The notes under the pieces were generated by a model. That model searched no databases. It was given only the letters and a program-made list of their open reading frames with translations, and was not told the origin of the DNA. 64,000 bases of DNA from positions 558,001 to 622,000 of the forward strand of contig NZ_NGJN01000001.1 in the NCBI RefSeq assembly GCF_002266855.1, read 5' to 3'. The position numbers and the translations under genes are program-made. This document shows positions 44,857-54,025 of the stretch, one piece after another; the first letter of the stretch is position 1, and every line of letters starts with the position of its first letter. This DNA comes from Winogradskyella aurantia (GTDB taxonomy: Bacteria > Bacteroidota > Bacteroidia > Flavobacteriales > Flavobacteriaceae).

Positions 44857-46197
44857 ATGAATTGGGAGCAATTATTGTCACTAAAACGCTTTGGAGATAG
44901 GCATAAACGACTGAGAAAAGAACAAGATGAGACGCGTTTGGGTTTTGAAGTCGATTATGATCGTATCATTTTTTCATCAGAGTTTAGAAGCCTTCAGGAT
45001 AAGACCCAAGTCGTTCCCTTATCTAAAACAGATTTTGTACATACACGGTTAACCCATAGTTTGGAAGTAAGCGTTGTAGGAAGGTCCTTGGGTAGAAAGG
45101 TTGGGCAGCTTTTATTGCAAAAACATCCACACCTAAGTAGTGTACATGGGTATACCATGAACGATTTTGGTGCTATCGTAGCAGCCGCTGCTTTAGCACA
45201 TGATATAGGGAATCCACCATTTGGGCATTCGGGAGAAAAGGCTATTGGCTCTTATTTTAAAGTTGGCGAAGGCGCAAACTTTAGACCCCAACTAACGGAA
45301 AAACAGTATCAGGATTTATGCGATTTTGAAGGTAATGCCAACGGCTTTAAAATTTTAACTGAAAGCAGAGACGGCCGGATTGGAGGCTTACGCTTAAGTT
45401 ATGCAACCCTTGGCGCCTTTATGAAATACCCTAAGGAATCTCTTCCTAAAAAACCGACTAAGCATATTGCAGACAAAAAATATGGGTTTTTTCAGTCCGA
45501 AAAAGAGATGTTCCAAGATATCGCAAAAGAATTAGGGCTAACAGCTAGAAGCGCCTCTGATCTTAGTTTTCAAAGACATCCTTTGACGTATTTAGTAGAA
45601 GCTGCAGATGATATTTGCTATACAATAATTGATTTTGAAGATGGTATTAATCTAGGACTTATAGAGGAAGATTATGCCTTGGAGTACCTCATAAACTTGG
45701 TAAGGGGCCGCATCAAAACAAGTAATTACAATGCGTTAAAGACCAAGGAAGATCGTATTAGTTATTTGAGGGCTTTGGCCATAGGAACGCTAATCGATGA
45801 GGCGGCCCAAATATTTATGACACATGAAGAAGATATATTAAATGGTGCTTTTGGCACGGCTTTGCTAGATGTGAGTCAGTATAAAGCTCAGATTGCCGAT
45901 ATCATTTCTATAAGTGTCAAGAATATTTACAACTCCAAAGAGGTCGTAAATAAGGAAATTGCTGGTTATGAAATCTTAAACAATTTGCTGAAGGTGTTTT
46001 GTAGTTTGGCATATAATACCTTCGACAATGAATTGTCTAGCTATGACAAATTAATGCGCAAACATCTTCCAGAGACTGTTAAACTGAATCAAGATTCACT
46101 ATATAATAATCTCATAAATATTTGTTTATTTGTTTCGAAATTGTCCGACACTAACGCCAAATTGTTGCATCAAAAACTCAGAGGAGCCATATTCTAG
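44857..46197 (+). CDS. dgt: dGTP triphosphohydrolase family protein
   Basis: The 446-aa HD-domain enzyme cleaves dNTPs to nucleoside and triphosphate. HTRLTHSLEVSVVGRSLG and AALAHDIGNPPFGHSGE (~75-130) hold the metal-binding His and Asp residues, and RRDEVD-like N-terminal DYDRIIFSSEFRSLQDKTQV is typical. Later FLVEAADDICYTIIDFED fits the family. Length is normal. It is divergent from the TonB receptor operon and followed by the small acidic-tailed membrane peptide. Confidence 0.92.
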   Translation: MNWEQLLSLKRFGDRHKRLRKEQDETRLGFEVDYDRIIFSSEFRSLQDKTQVVPLSKTDFVHTRLTHSLEVSVVGRSLGRKVGQLLLQKHPHLSSVHGYTMNDFGAIVAAAALAHDIGNPPFGHSGEKAIGSYFKVGEGANFRPQLTEKQYQDLCDFEGNANGFKILTESRDGRIGGLRLSYATLGAFMKYPKESLPKKPTKHIADKKYGFFQSEKEMFQDIAKELGLTARSASDLSFQRHPLTYLVEAADDICYTIIDFEDGINLGLIEEDYALEYLINLVRGRIKTSNYNALKTKEDRISYLRALAIGTLIDEAAQIFMTHEEDILNGAFGTALLDVSQYKAQIADIISISVKNIYNSKEVVNKEIAGYEILNNLLKVFCSLAYNTFDNELSSYDKLMRKHLPETVKLNQDSLYNNLINICLFVSKLSDTNAKLLHQKLRGAIF

Positions 46198-46279
46198 ATG
46201 TATTTCATCGAATAATTTTGGTTTTAATCGAGATATTACTTTACTTTAGAAACATATTAAGCCTCAAAATTACCTACTT

Positions 46280-46450
46280 ATGAGAAATAATATACTAGGA
46301 GGAATGGTTATCTTTTTTGTTGTTTTAGCCTGTCTATTGATGATTGACGATATTTCGAGTCAGAAGAATGAAAAGACAGAAGTCATAACCTCGCAGGTAG
46401 ATGATCAAAAAGATCAGACCGATTTAGCGGTGATCGAGGAAGAAGATTAG
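46280..46450 (+). CDS. 56-aa membrane-anchored acidic peptide
   Basis: ATG at 46280 and TAG at 46448-46450 give a product starting MRNNILGGMVIFFVVLACLL, one membrane helix (~5-22), then a hydrophilic tail of 34 residues rich in Asp, Glu and Gln ending VIEEED. Codon use looks coding, and the frame has no stop. The last 27 bases overlap the convergent 3' end of dxs. No family is recognised. It may be transcribed with dgt, 82 nt upstream. Confidence 0.55.
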   Translation: MRNNILGGMVIFFVVLACLLMIDDISSQKNEKTEVITSQVDDQKDQTDLAVIEEED

Positions 46451-48208
46451 TTCTTCAATCCTCGTTTGTATTGAGATAGCGTCTAAATCTAGAAGTTTTT
46501 TAAGCTCATCGATGGTGCCCTGTCCGATGAATTCATCTTTAATACCATGAACAGCAATATGTTTTTGGTAGTTATTTTTATTTGCGAAATTTAAGATACT
46601 GCTTCCCAATCCACCCATGACCGTGCCATCTTCAATAGTCATTATGACTTCGTATTTACTAAAAAGCGTATGCAATAGTTCCTCATCCAAGGGTTTTAGA
46701 AATTGGATATCGTAATGGCCAATATCATCTTTTAAGTCAGACAAAGCAATAGCATCGCTCACCGTATTACCTATTGTACCTATGGATATAACGGCAATAC
46801 GTCGCCCGTCTTTTAAGCACTGGCCTTTGCCGATTTTAATGGTGGAAAAGGGTTCCTTCCAGTTAAATACATGTCCTCTGCCTCTAGGATACCTAATGGC
46901 CAATGGAAAATCTATACCTAACTGTGCTGTGTACATCATATTTCTCAATGCTATAGCATCTTTTGGCGCAAATATGACCAAATTAGGAATGCAGTTTAGA
47001 TAAGCTAAATCAAATACCCCGTGATGGGTCGCACCATCTTGTCCCACCAATCCTGCTCTATCAAGACAAAAAATGACAGGGAGGTTTTGCAGTGCTACAT
47101 CATGGATAACCTGATCATAGGCTCGCTGAAGAAATGTAGAATAGATATTACAAAACGGAATGAATCCCTGGGTTGCCATACCGGCAGCAAGGGTAACGGC
47201 ATGCTGCTCCGCAATGCCAACATCAAATGCTCTATCGGGTATGGTTTCCATCATGTACTTTAATGAGCTACCTGTTGGCATAGCAGGTGTTATACCAATT
47301 ATACGTTCATTTTGAAGGGCTAACTCTACAATGGTTTCACCAAAAACATCTTGATATTTTGGTGGTAAATCTTGATTGTTTTTTGGAGCTAATTCACCTG
47401 TTGCTGCATTAAATTTTCCTGGGGCGTGATAGGTAACTTGATTATCCTCAGCCGATTTTAAACCCTTTCCTTTAGTTGTAATAACATGTAGGAGTTTGGG
47501 GCCATCTACAGACTTTAAGCGCTTTAATTCAGAAATTAACTTGGGCAAATCGTGTCCGTCAATTGGTCCTGAATAATTAAAATTAAGTGCTTCAAATATA
47601 TTTTCTCTTTTTTGAGTACCGTTTTTTACATTGGTAAGGTATTGCTTTAAAGCGCCTACGCTAGGGTCAATACCTATAGCATTATCGTTTAAAATAACAA
47701 GTAAATTAGCATTGGCCACACCAGCATGATTCATACCTTCAAATGCCATCCCACTTGCAATGGAGGCATCTCCAATGACTGCAATATGATGTTTTATGTC
47801 TCCCTTAAGTTTTGAAACAATGGCCATGCCCAAGGCTGCTGAAATAGATGTCGATGAATGTCCTACACCAAAGGTATCATATTCACTTTCATCTCGTTTA
47901 GGAAACCCACTTATTCCACCGAGTTGCCGATTGGTTGAAAAAACATCTCTTCGGCCAGTGAGTATTTTATGGCCATAAGCTTGGTGACCAACATCCCAGA
48001 CTAATAAATCTTTTGGAGTGTTAAAGACATAATGCAAGGCAATAGTCAATTCTACAACACCTAAACTTGCTCCAAGATGCCCTTCTTTTGTAGCGACGAC
48101 ATCAATAATAAAGTGTCTTAGCTCCTTAGCAAGTTCAATAAGGTCGTCATGCTTTAAATTCCTCAAATCTTGAGGCGAATTTATATGACTTAGTAATCCG
48201 TTTTTCAC
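46424..48208 (-). CDS. dxs: 1-deoxy-D-xylulose-5-phosphate synthase
   Basis: The 594-aa thiamine-diphosphate enzyme condenses pyruvate and glyceraldehyde 3-phosphate, the first step of the MEP isoprenoid pathway. DVGHQAYGHKILTGR and GDASIASGMAFEGMNHAG with ILNDN form the ThDP site. GIAEQHAVTLAAGMA and DRAGLVGQDGATHHGVFD follow in the transketolase-like C-half. It is slightly shorter than E. coli Dxs. Its 3' end overlaps the 56-aa gene on the other strand. Confidence 0.95.
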   Translation of the reverse strand: MKNGLLSHINSPQDLRNLKHDDLIELAKELRHFIIDVVATKEGHLGASLGVVELTIALHYVFNTPKDLLVWDVGHQAYGHKILTGRRDVFSTNRQLGGISGFPKRDESEYDTFGVGHSSTSISAALGMAIVSKLKGDIKHHIAVIGDASIASGMAFEGMNHAGVANANLLVILNDNAIGIDPSVGALKQYLTNVKNGTQKRENIFEALNFNYSGPIDGHDLPKLISELKRLKSVDGPKLLHVITTKGKGLKSAEDNQVTYHAPGKFNAATGELAPKNNQDLPPKYQDVFGETIVELALQNERIIGITPAMPTGSSLKYMMETIPDRAFDVGIAEQHAVTLAAGMATQGFIPFCNIYSTFLQRAYDQVIHDVALQNLPVIFCLDRAGLVGQDGATHHGVFDLAYLNCIPNLVIFAPKDAIALRNMMYTAQLGIDFPLAIRYPRGRGHVFNWKEPFSTIKIGKGQCLKDGRRIAVISIGTIGNTVSDAIALSDLKDDIGHYDIQFLKPLDEELLHTLFSKYEVIMTIEDGTVMGGLGSSILNFANKNNYQKHIAVHGIKDEFIGQGTIDELKKLLDLDAISIQTRIEELIFFLDHR

Positions 48209-48425
48209 GTCCTAAAAATACGAGATAACTCTGAACTTAGGGCATACAAATATTGAATAATGGGTCACGGTATCTTCAGTATTTGGAAATAGATAATGAT
48301 TGATGAAAACTACTGCAGTATATTCAAATTGTCTTTATGGTTTTTTAAAAATAATCAATGATTCACTACTTTTACAAAAAAAGCTAAAGTTTAATTAAGT
48401 AAAATTAGCCTACAAATCCTTTGCT

Positions 48426-51074
48426 ATGAAACAGAAACTACGCTATGTAATCACATCATTAATTGTATTTGCCCTAACGCTTTCTATAAATGCGCAAATA
48501 ACGCTGCAGAACAGTGAGTACAACAACTTGCTGACTAATTACCTAAATGACAGCAAGATAAGGTACAATTTTGAAGATGGGGACATATCCGATTTATATG
48601 TAAATAACCAATATGATTCCGAAAGTACCGGACTTACTCACGTTTACCTAAACCAAGCTTATCAAGGTAAGAGAATTTACAATGCTATTTCATCTGTTGC
48701 TATAAAAGAGGGAAAGGTCTTTTATTATGGGAATAGATTTAAAAATAACCTTAACGATAAGGTTAATGCGACCTCACCAATATACACGCCACAGGGGGCT
48801 ATTCTAAAGGCAGCTGTAGAATTTGAGTTAGGAGTAATCCAAGGCTTAGATTTAATAGAGGCTAGTGGCTATCATTATACGTTTACAAATTCTGGCATCT
48901 CTTCCCAAAATATACCAGTAGAACTTGTTTATGTCAGTGTAGGTAATGAACTTAAGTTAGCATGGGACCTAAAAATTTACAAGTTTGATAATTCTAATTG
49001 GTGGAGCATAAGAGTTGATGCTATTACCGGTGAGATTATAGAATTCGATGATATGATTTTAACCTGTAAATTTGAAAAAGTTGAGGAGCACCTAGCACAT
49101 AGCCAAGACGGTAGAGCTTCTTTTGATTTTTTTAAAGAGGTTAATTACCAGTCTTCATTGATGGTTGATGGATCTTCATATAACGTGTTTCCTATACCTG
49201 TTGAAAGCCCTAATCACGGTAATAGGCAAATCGTAAACAATCCTGCAAATCCAGTGGCATCCCCTTTCGGGTGGCATGATACTGATGGCAACGTTGGGGC
49301 TGAATTCACAATTACAAGAGGTAATAATGTTTTAGCTAAGGAGGATACGGATGGACTCAACGAAACTGGTACAATCGGTTTTTCTCCCGATGGGGGCGAA
49401 GCCTTAAATTTTGATTTTTCATTAGATTTTAGTTTATCACCCATTGATTATCAAGAGGCAGCTATCACTAATTTATTCTACATGAATAATATGATGCATG
49501 ATATTTGGTTTAACTATGGTTTTAATGAACGGTCAGGAAATTTCCAAGCTACAAATTATACCGGTTTTGGCTTCGGGAATGATTTTGTTGTAGCCGATGG
49601 ACAGGATGGTAGCGGTTTGAATAATGCTAATTTTGGAACACCACCGGATGGATTAAATCCTAGGATGCAAATGTTTCTTTGGTCTACTGCAGGGGGTGCT
49701 GCAAGCCAGCTAAACATTATTAACGGTAGTTTAGCGGGTACCTACAGTGGGGTCGCTGCTGCTTTTGGGGAGGAGCTGTCATCCTCAAGTTCAATCAGCG
49801 GAGCTTTACAATTGGTAACAGACACTGATGGTGATGAGCTAGATTTTTGTAACGAACTGAATAACCCTTCATCTTTAAATAATCGTATTGCAATTATAAG
49901 ACGTGGTTCATGCGAATTTGGGTTTAAGGTATTGGCTGCCGAAAATGCAGGAGCTATAGGCGCAATAGTTGTAAATAATGTACCTGACTCTCCAATTGTA
50001 ATGGGAGCGGGTGCAGTTGGTAATTCTGTAACTATTCCATCGATTATGGTAAGTCAAACTTTAGGGGAGTCAATAATTTTAGCTTTGCAAAATGGAGAAA
50101 ATCTAAACATTGAAATTTTCGGACCAGACACCTCTAGCTTCGTGGATAGTAATTTTGATAATGTTATTATTGCACATGAATATGGTCACGGTATTTCTAA
50201 CAGACTAACAGGTGGACCAAGTGCAGTTAATTGTTTGAATAATGATGAACAAATGGGAGAAGGATGGTCTGATTGGTTTGGCTTGGTTATGACTATGACT
50301 TCATCAGATGTACCAGAAAATGGAAGAGGTGTCGGTACTTTTGCCATAAGCCAACCAACAACGGGTCAAGGTATAAGACCTGCACGTTATAGCACTGATT
50401 TTGGAGTCAACCCGGCGACTTACGAAGATTCAAATTTCTTATCCCAACCGCACGGTATAGGTTTTGTTTGGGCGACCGCTCTATGGGATCTAACTTGGGC
50501 TTATATTGATAAATATGGTTTTGACCCAGACCTTTATAATGGTACAGGAGGTAACAACCGTATCATGCAATTGGTAATTGATGGTTTAAAACTACAGCCA
50601 TGTCAGCCTGGGTTTATTGATGGTAGGGATGCTTTATTAGCAGCAGATTTAGCCACAACCGGAGGTGTAGATCAATGTATGATTTGGGAAGTTTTTGCAG
50701 CAAGAGGTCTAGGGTTTAATGCAGTACAAGGCTCATCTTTGGACAGGGCTGATCAAGTAGAAGATTTTTCTTTACCGCCATCTGATGACCCGTCATTAGC
50801 TAATTGTTCAAGCCTAAGTGCCGAGGAATTTACAAACGGGTCTTTACGTGTATATCCTAACCCAACTAAAACAGAATTACAGATAACGTCAAATGACAAT
50901 TTTGGTGAGGTGTTTATAACCTTAATAGATATAAATGGTAGGATAGTGTACAGAAGCCAGGGTGAATTATTTAACACAATTTCAATCAATACATCAAGCT
51001 TGAGGCCTGGATTATATATCTTAAATATTAAGGGCGATACGGTAGAGTATAACGAAAAGATAATCAAGAACTAG
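48426..51074 (+). CDS. M36 fungalysin-type metalloprotease with T9SS sorting domain
   Basis: The 882-aa secreted protein has a signal peptide (LIVFALTLSINAQ) and an FTP-like propeptide (~20-215, YQGKRIYNAISSVAIKEGKV). The M36 catalytic domain has HEYGHGISNR with HEYGH at residues 584-588 and GEGWSDWFG about 27 residues on, with the third zinc ligand Glu. A PA domain is inserted at ~455-560 (IAIIRRGSCEFGFKVLAAENAG). The C-terminus is a type A T9SS sorting domain (RVYPNPTKTELQI). It is a broad extracellular protease. It lies 14 nt before tadA. Confidence 0.93.
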   Translation: MKQKLRYVITSLIVFALTLSINAQITLQNSEYNNLLTNYLNDSKIRYNFEDGDISDLYVNNQYDSESTGLTHVYLNQAYQGKRIYNAISSVAIKEGKVFYYGNRFKNNLNDKVNATSPIYTPQGAILKAAVEFELGVIQGLDLIEASGYHYTFTNSGISSQNIPVELVYVSVGNELKLAWDLKIYKFDNSNWWSIRVDAITGEIIEFDDMILTCKFEKVEEHLAHSQDGRASFDFFKEVNYQSSLMVDGSSYNVFPIPVESPNHGNRQIVNNPANPVASPFGWHDTDGNVGAEFTITRGNNVLAKEDTDGLNETGTIGFSPDGGEALNFDFSLDFSLSPIDYQEAAITNLFYMNNMMHDIWFNYGFNERSGNFQATNYTGFGFGNDFVVADGQDGSGLNNANFGTPPDGLNPRMQMFLWSTAGGAASQLNIINGSLAGTYSGVAAAFGEELSSSSSISGALQLVTDTDGDELDFCNELNNPSSLNNRIAIIRRGSCEFGFKVLAAENAGAIGAIVVNNVPDSPIVMGAGAVGNSVTIPSIMVSQTLGESIILALQNGENLNIEIFGPDTSSFVDSNFDNVIIAHEYGHGISNRLTGGPSAVNCLNNDEQMGEGWSDWFGLVMTMTSSDVPENGRGVGTFAISQPTTGQGIRPARYSTDFGVNPATYEDSNFLSQPHGIGFVWATALWDLTWAYIDKYGFDPDLYNGTGGNNRIMQLVIDGLKLQPCQPGFIDGRDALLAADLATTGGVDQCMIWEVFAARGLGFNAVQGSSLDRADQVEDFSLPPSDDPSLANCSSLSAEEFTNGSLRVYPNPTKTELQITSNDNFGEVFITLIDINGRIVYRSQGELFNTISINTSSLRPGLYILNIKGDTVEYNEKIIKN

Positions 51075-51088
51075 ATGCTTGTGTTCAT

Positions 51089-51538
51089 ATGATTACACCT
51101 TACGATGACACATACTTCATGAAAAAGGCGCTTCAGGAAGCTGAAGCAGCCTTTGAACAAGGCGAAATTCCTGTGGGAGCTGTCATTGTTGTTAGGGATA
51201 GAATAATAGCAAGAACGCATAATCTTACGGAATTGTTAAATGACGTAACAGCTCATGCTGAAATGCAGGCTATAACTTCTGCTTCTAATTTTCTCGGAGG
51301 AAAATATCTTAACAATTGCACCCTCTATGTTACCTTAGAACCATGCCAAATGTGTGCAGGTGCGCTTTATTGGAGTCAATTATCGCGGTTAGTTTATGCG
51401 GCTTCCGACGAGCAGCGTGGTTTTAAACGTATGGGAACCAAATTGCATCCTAAAACAAAGGTGGTTAGTGGGGTTTTAGCTGACGAGGCAGCAGAACTTT
51501 TAAAACGGTTCTTTATAGAAAAACGTAACCTAAACTAG
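51089..51538 (+). CDS. tadA: tRNA adenosine(34) deaminase
   Basis: The 149-aa zinc deaminase makes inosine at the wobble position of tRNA-Arg(ACG). The zinc site is HAEMQAI and EPCQMCAGALYW, both complete. EIPVGAVIV and the GFKRMGT end agree with TadA. The neighbouring dCMP deaminase at 24261 is a different branch (PCKEC). Length is normal. Confidence 0.92.
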   Translation: MITPYDDTYFMKKALQEAEAAFEQGEIPVGAVIVVRDRIIARTHNLTELLNDVTAHAEMQAITSASNFLGGKYLNNCTLYVTLEPCQMCAGALYWSQLSRLVYAASDEQRGFKRMGTKLHPKTKVVSGVLADEAAELLKRFFIEKRNLN

Positions 51539-51554
51539 GATTCAAAATTAAGAC

Positions 51555-51586
51555 AAAAAAAAACGCCCAACCAAAGGCTGGGCGTT
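51555..51586 (-). terminator. Terminator after the cold-shock gene
   Basis: AACGCCCA (51562-51569) pairs with TGGGCGTT (51579-51586), and the A-run at 51555-51563 is a T-run on the minus strand, where it ends the cold-shock transcript. Confidence 0.85.
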
Positions 51587-51607
51587 GAAACCGTAATAAA
51601 GTATAAC

Positions 51608-51799
51608 TTAAAGAATGCTTACGTTTGCAGCAACCATTCCTTTTCTTCCTTCTTCTTCTGTGTACTCGACATTATCGCCTTCACGAAGTTCTAAACCATT
51701 TAGGTTTGATACGTGAACGAAGATGTCTTTTCCTGTTTCTTCGTTGGTAATGAATCCAAATCCTTTTGAATCATTAAAAAATTTAACTGTTCCAGTCAT
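51608..51799 (-). CDS. Cold-shock domain protein
   Basis: The 63-aa protein is a single cold-shock domain. The RNA-binding motifs KGFGFI (RNP1) and DIFVHV (RNP2) are intact. It binds single-stranded RNA and DNA and may act as an RNA chaperone. A -7 element TACCTTTG (51826-51833, minus) lies 27 nt before the start, so the leader is short rather than the long cold-box leader of E. coli cspA. Confidence 0.93.
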   Translation of the reverse strand: MTGTVKFFNDSKGFGFITNEETGKDIFVHVSNLNGLELREGDNVEYTEEEGRKGMVAANVSIL

Positions 51800-51825
51800 T
51801 GTAAAATAAAATAAAAATTAAAATA

Positions 51826-51833
51826 CAAAGGTA
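51826..51833 (-). promoter_or_regulatory. -7 element of the cold-shock gene
   Basis: TACCTTTG on the minus strand matches TAnnTTTG. No clear TTG -33 element is found in the AT-rich DNA upstream, which suggests an extended or activator-assisted promoter. Confidence 0.5.
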
Positions 51834-51957
51834 GAAATTATTAAATGATAAACGTTAATTAAACGTAATATTTTAAAATACTGAAAATTAAGTGTTTGAT
51901 TAGGGCGATGCGTTGTGTAGATTTGAAATTCTCAGTAAGTCAGCACGCCATAGCAGT

Positions 51958-52203
51958 CTACATATTCTTTTCTTTCTGTGTTTCTCTCATTTTATCTAGA
52001 TTTTCCTTGGTTAGCATGTAATCCTTAAAGTCTTTATCCTTCCACCTGTAATAGGAAAAGAGTGGAAAAACAACTAAAAATAACCCTGATACACCAAACC
52101 CAATAAGTTTTTGTGAATGTGAGACCTCGAGCATATAACCACAAAAAATACATGTCAGGGAGGCAAAAAGAGCAATAACTGTTATTGATTTGAGTATTTT
52201 CAT
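51958..52203 (-). CDS. Small two-helix membrane protein
   Basis: The 81-aa product has hydrophobic helices at ~5-27 and ~35-52 and a charged tail (RWKDKDFKDYMLTKENLDKM). No family is recognised. Its start overlaps the stop of the CLC gene by four bases (52200-52203), so it is translationally coupled to that gene and may be an accessory of the channel. Confidence 0.6.
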   Translation of the reverse strand: MKILKSITVIALFASLTCIFCGYMLEVSHSQKLIGFGVSGLFLVVFPLFSYYRWKDKDFKDYMLTKENLDKMRETQKEKNM

Positions 52204-53978
52204 GATGTAAAATTAATCAATTCGCGCCTATATGCGGTTAATAATTTAGATTTAGAAATAAAACCATAATACTTATTCGCCTTAATTACAGGTAGATTCC
52301 AAGCACCGGAATCTTGAAACTTTTTCATAACGATTTCCATGGAATCGCTTTCATAATGTATATATTCTGGGGGTTTGTGCATAAAGGTTTCAACGGTGGT
52401 GGAATTGTAAAGTGACTGATCGAACATTACTGTTCTTATGTCGTCTAATAGGATAATACCGACAAAGTTTCCTTTTTTAGTGGTTACTGGAAATAGATTC
52501 CGATTGGATTTTGCAACTCCTTTCAGTAGCATTTCCCCAAGGGTCATTTCAGGTTGCAATTGAATAAAGTTCTGTTCTATGACCGAATCGATATTCATCA
52601 AGGTTAATACACTTTTATCCTTATCTTGAGTTAAAAGCGCCCCCTTTTCTAAAAGTTCTTTAGTGTAGATCGTATGGTCCATTCCGTTTTTATTAATAAT
52701 AAATGACATGGATGCCGTTATCATCAATGGAACAAATAACTCATAACCTCCCGTAATTTCGGCAATAAGGAAAATAGCGGTTAAAGGGGCGTGAAGCACA
52801 CCTGCTATAAGACCAGCCATTCCTATTAATGTAAAATTGGCTTCAGACACAGAAAATCCAAGACCACAGTGGTTGATTACCTTGGCTACAACATTGCCTA
52901 GAGCACTGCCCATAACAAGTGTTGGGATAATGATGCCACCCGTTCCGCCAGCAGCAAATGTTGTGGTCATTGCTATGGCCTTAAAAATTGTTATACCAAA
53001 AAGAAGACCAATAACAACCCAGATATTATCCAAATGTGCGTCGAAAGGAGTACTTCCTATAGCTTTAAGATCATTGCCTAACATAAGATCATTGATGAAG
53101 CCAAAACCTTCACCATAAAGAGGTGGAATAAAAAAGAGCATCACGCCTATAGCCAATCCACCTATAATGAGTTTATGGCGTGGTGATTTCAGTTTATTGA
53201 ATAAGGCGGTTATACCAAAATATATTTTTGAAAAATATATCGAAGCGATACCTGTACCAACTCCTAAAACCAAATAAAAGAGCGTATCCTTTATGGCAAA
53301 CTTTTCGCTGACATTAAAATCAAAGAGTACGCTGTCACCTAGAAAAAAATAAGATGTAATCACAGAAGATACTGAGGCAATCAATAATGGCAATAAAGAG
53401 GCAAAGGTTAGGTCTAAGCTAAATACTTCTATAGCAAAAATTATTGCCGCAATTGGGGATTTAAAAATCGAAGCGATAGCACCGGCCGATGCACACCCAA
53501 TCAATAGACTTCTTGTTTTACGATCGGTATGAAGCAATGTCCCCAAAGTTGAACTTATGGCAGAGGCTGAAGCAATGGCTGGTCCTAATAATCCAACAGA
53601 ACCTCCAAAGCCTACCGTCAATGGTGCCGTTATAATGGGATAATATATATTGTGCCTGTTAATAATACCATTGCGCTTGGATAGAGAATATAATATGGAC
53701 GGAATAGCATGACCACTAGGTCTTTTAGCAATGTATTTTACAAATAGATAAACCAAAAACAAGCCTACTATGGGTAAAATAAAATATATGCTGTTTTGAG
53801 AAAGAATAATTCCTTTTTCAAGAATAGCCTCAATGGCAAAAGTGATATTTTTAATGAAAACCGAAACCAGACCTGCCAACAAACCGATAACTAAACTTAG
53901 GAGAAATAAAAAGTTCTTTTCAGAAATATATTTATACCTCCAGATTAAGATGCGTTTAAAGAGATTTGATTTTGGCAT
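52200..53978 (-). CDS. CLC-type anion channel/transporter with CBS domains
   Basis: The 592-aa protein has the CLC membrane core (~25-430) and a CBS pair (~455-590). The anion-site segment is SGHAIPSILYS, the second is FKSPIAAIIFAIEVF, and the third GGTGGIIIPTLVMGSALG. At the place of the gating glutamate (GREGP in E. coli ClC) the sequence reads GSVGLLGP, so Leu ~131 stands for Glu. That suggests altered gating or loss of proton coupling. It is coupled to the 81-aa membrane protein and lies downstream of aspS. Confidence 0.88.
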   Translation of the reverse strand: MPKSNLFKRILIWRYKYISEKNFLFLLSLVIGLLAGLVSVFIKNITFAIEAILEKGIILSQNSIYFILPIVGLFLVYLFVKYIAKRPSGHAIPSILYSLSKRNGIINRHNIYYPIITAPLTVGFGGSVGLLGPAIASASAISSTLGTLLHTDRKTRSLLIGCASAGAIASIFKSPIAAIIFAIEVFSLDLTFASLLPLLIASVSSVITSYFFLGDSVLFDFNVSEKFAIKDTLFYLVLGVGTGIASIYFSKIYFGITALFNKLKSPRHKLIIGGLAIGVMLFFIPPLYGEGFGFINDLMLGNDLKAIGSTPFDAHLDNIWVVIGLLFGITIFKAIAMTTTFAAGGTGGIIIPTLVMGSALGNVVAKVINHCGLGFSVSEANFTLIGMAGLIAGVLHAPLTAIFLIAEITGGYELFVPLMITASMSFIINKNGMDHTIYTKELLEKGALLTQDKDKSVLTLMNIDSVIEQNFIQLQPEMTLGEMLLKGVAKSNRNLFPVTTKKGNFVGIILLDDIRTVMFDQSLYNSTTVETFMHKPPEYIHYESDSMEIVMKKFQDSGAWNLPVIKANKYYGFISKSKLLTAYRRELINFTS

Positions 53979-53992
53979 AACCTAAAGCTAAT

Positions 53993-54015
53993 AAAAAAAA
54001 CCTGCAAGGTGCAGG
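53993..54015 (-). terminator. Terminator after aspS
   Basis: CCTGCA (54001-54006) pairs with TGCAGG (54010-54015) around AGG, and the A-run 53993-54000 gives a T8 tract on the minus strand. Confidence 0.8.
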
Positions 54016-54025
54016 ATTTAATTTT

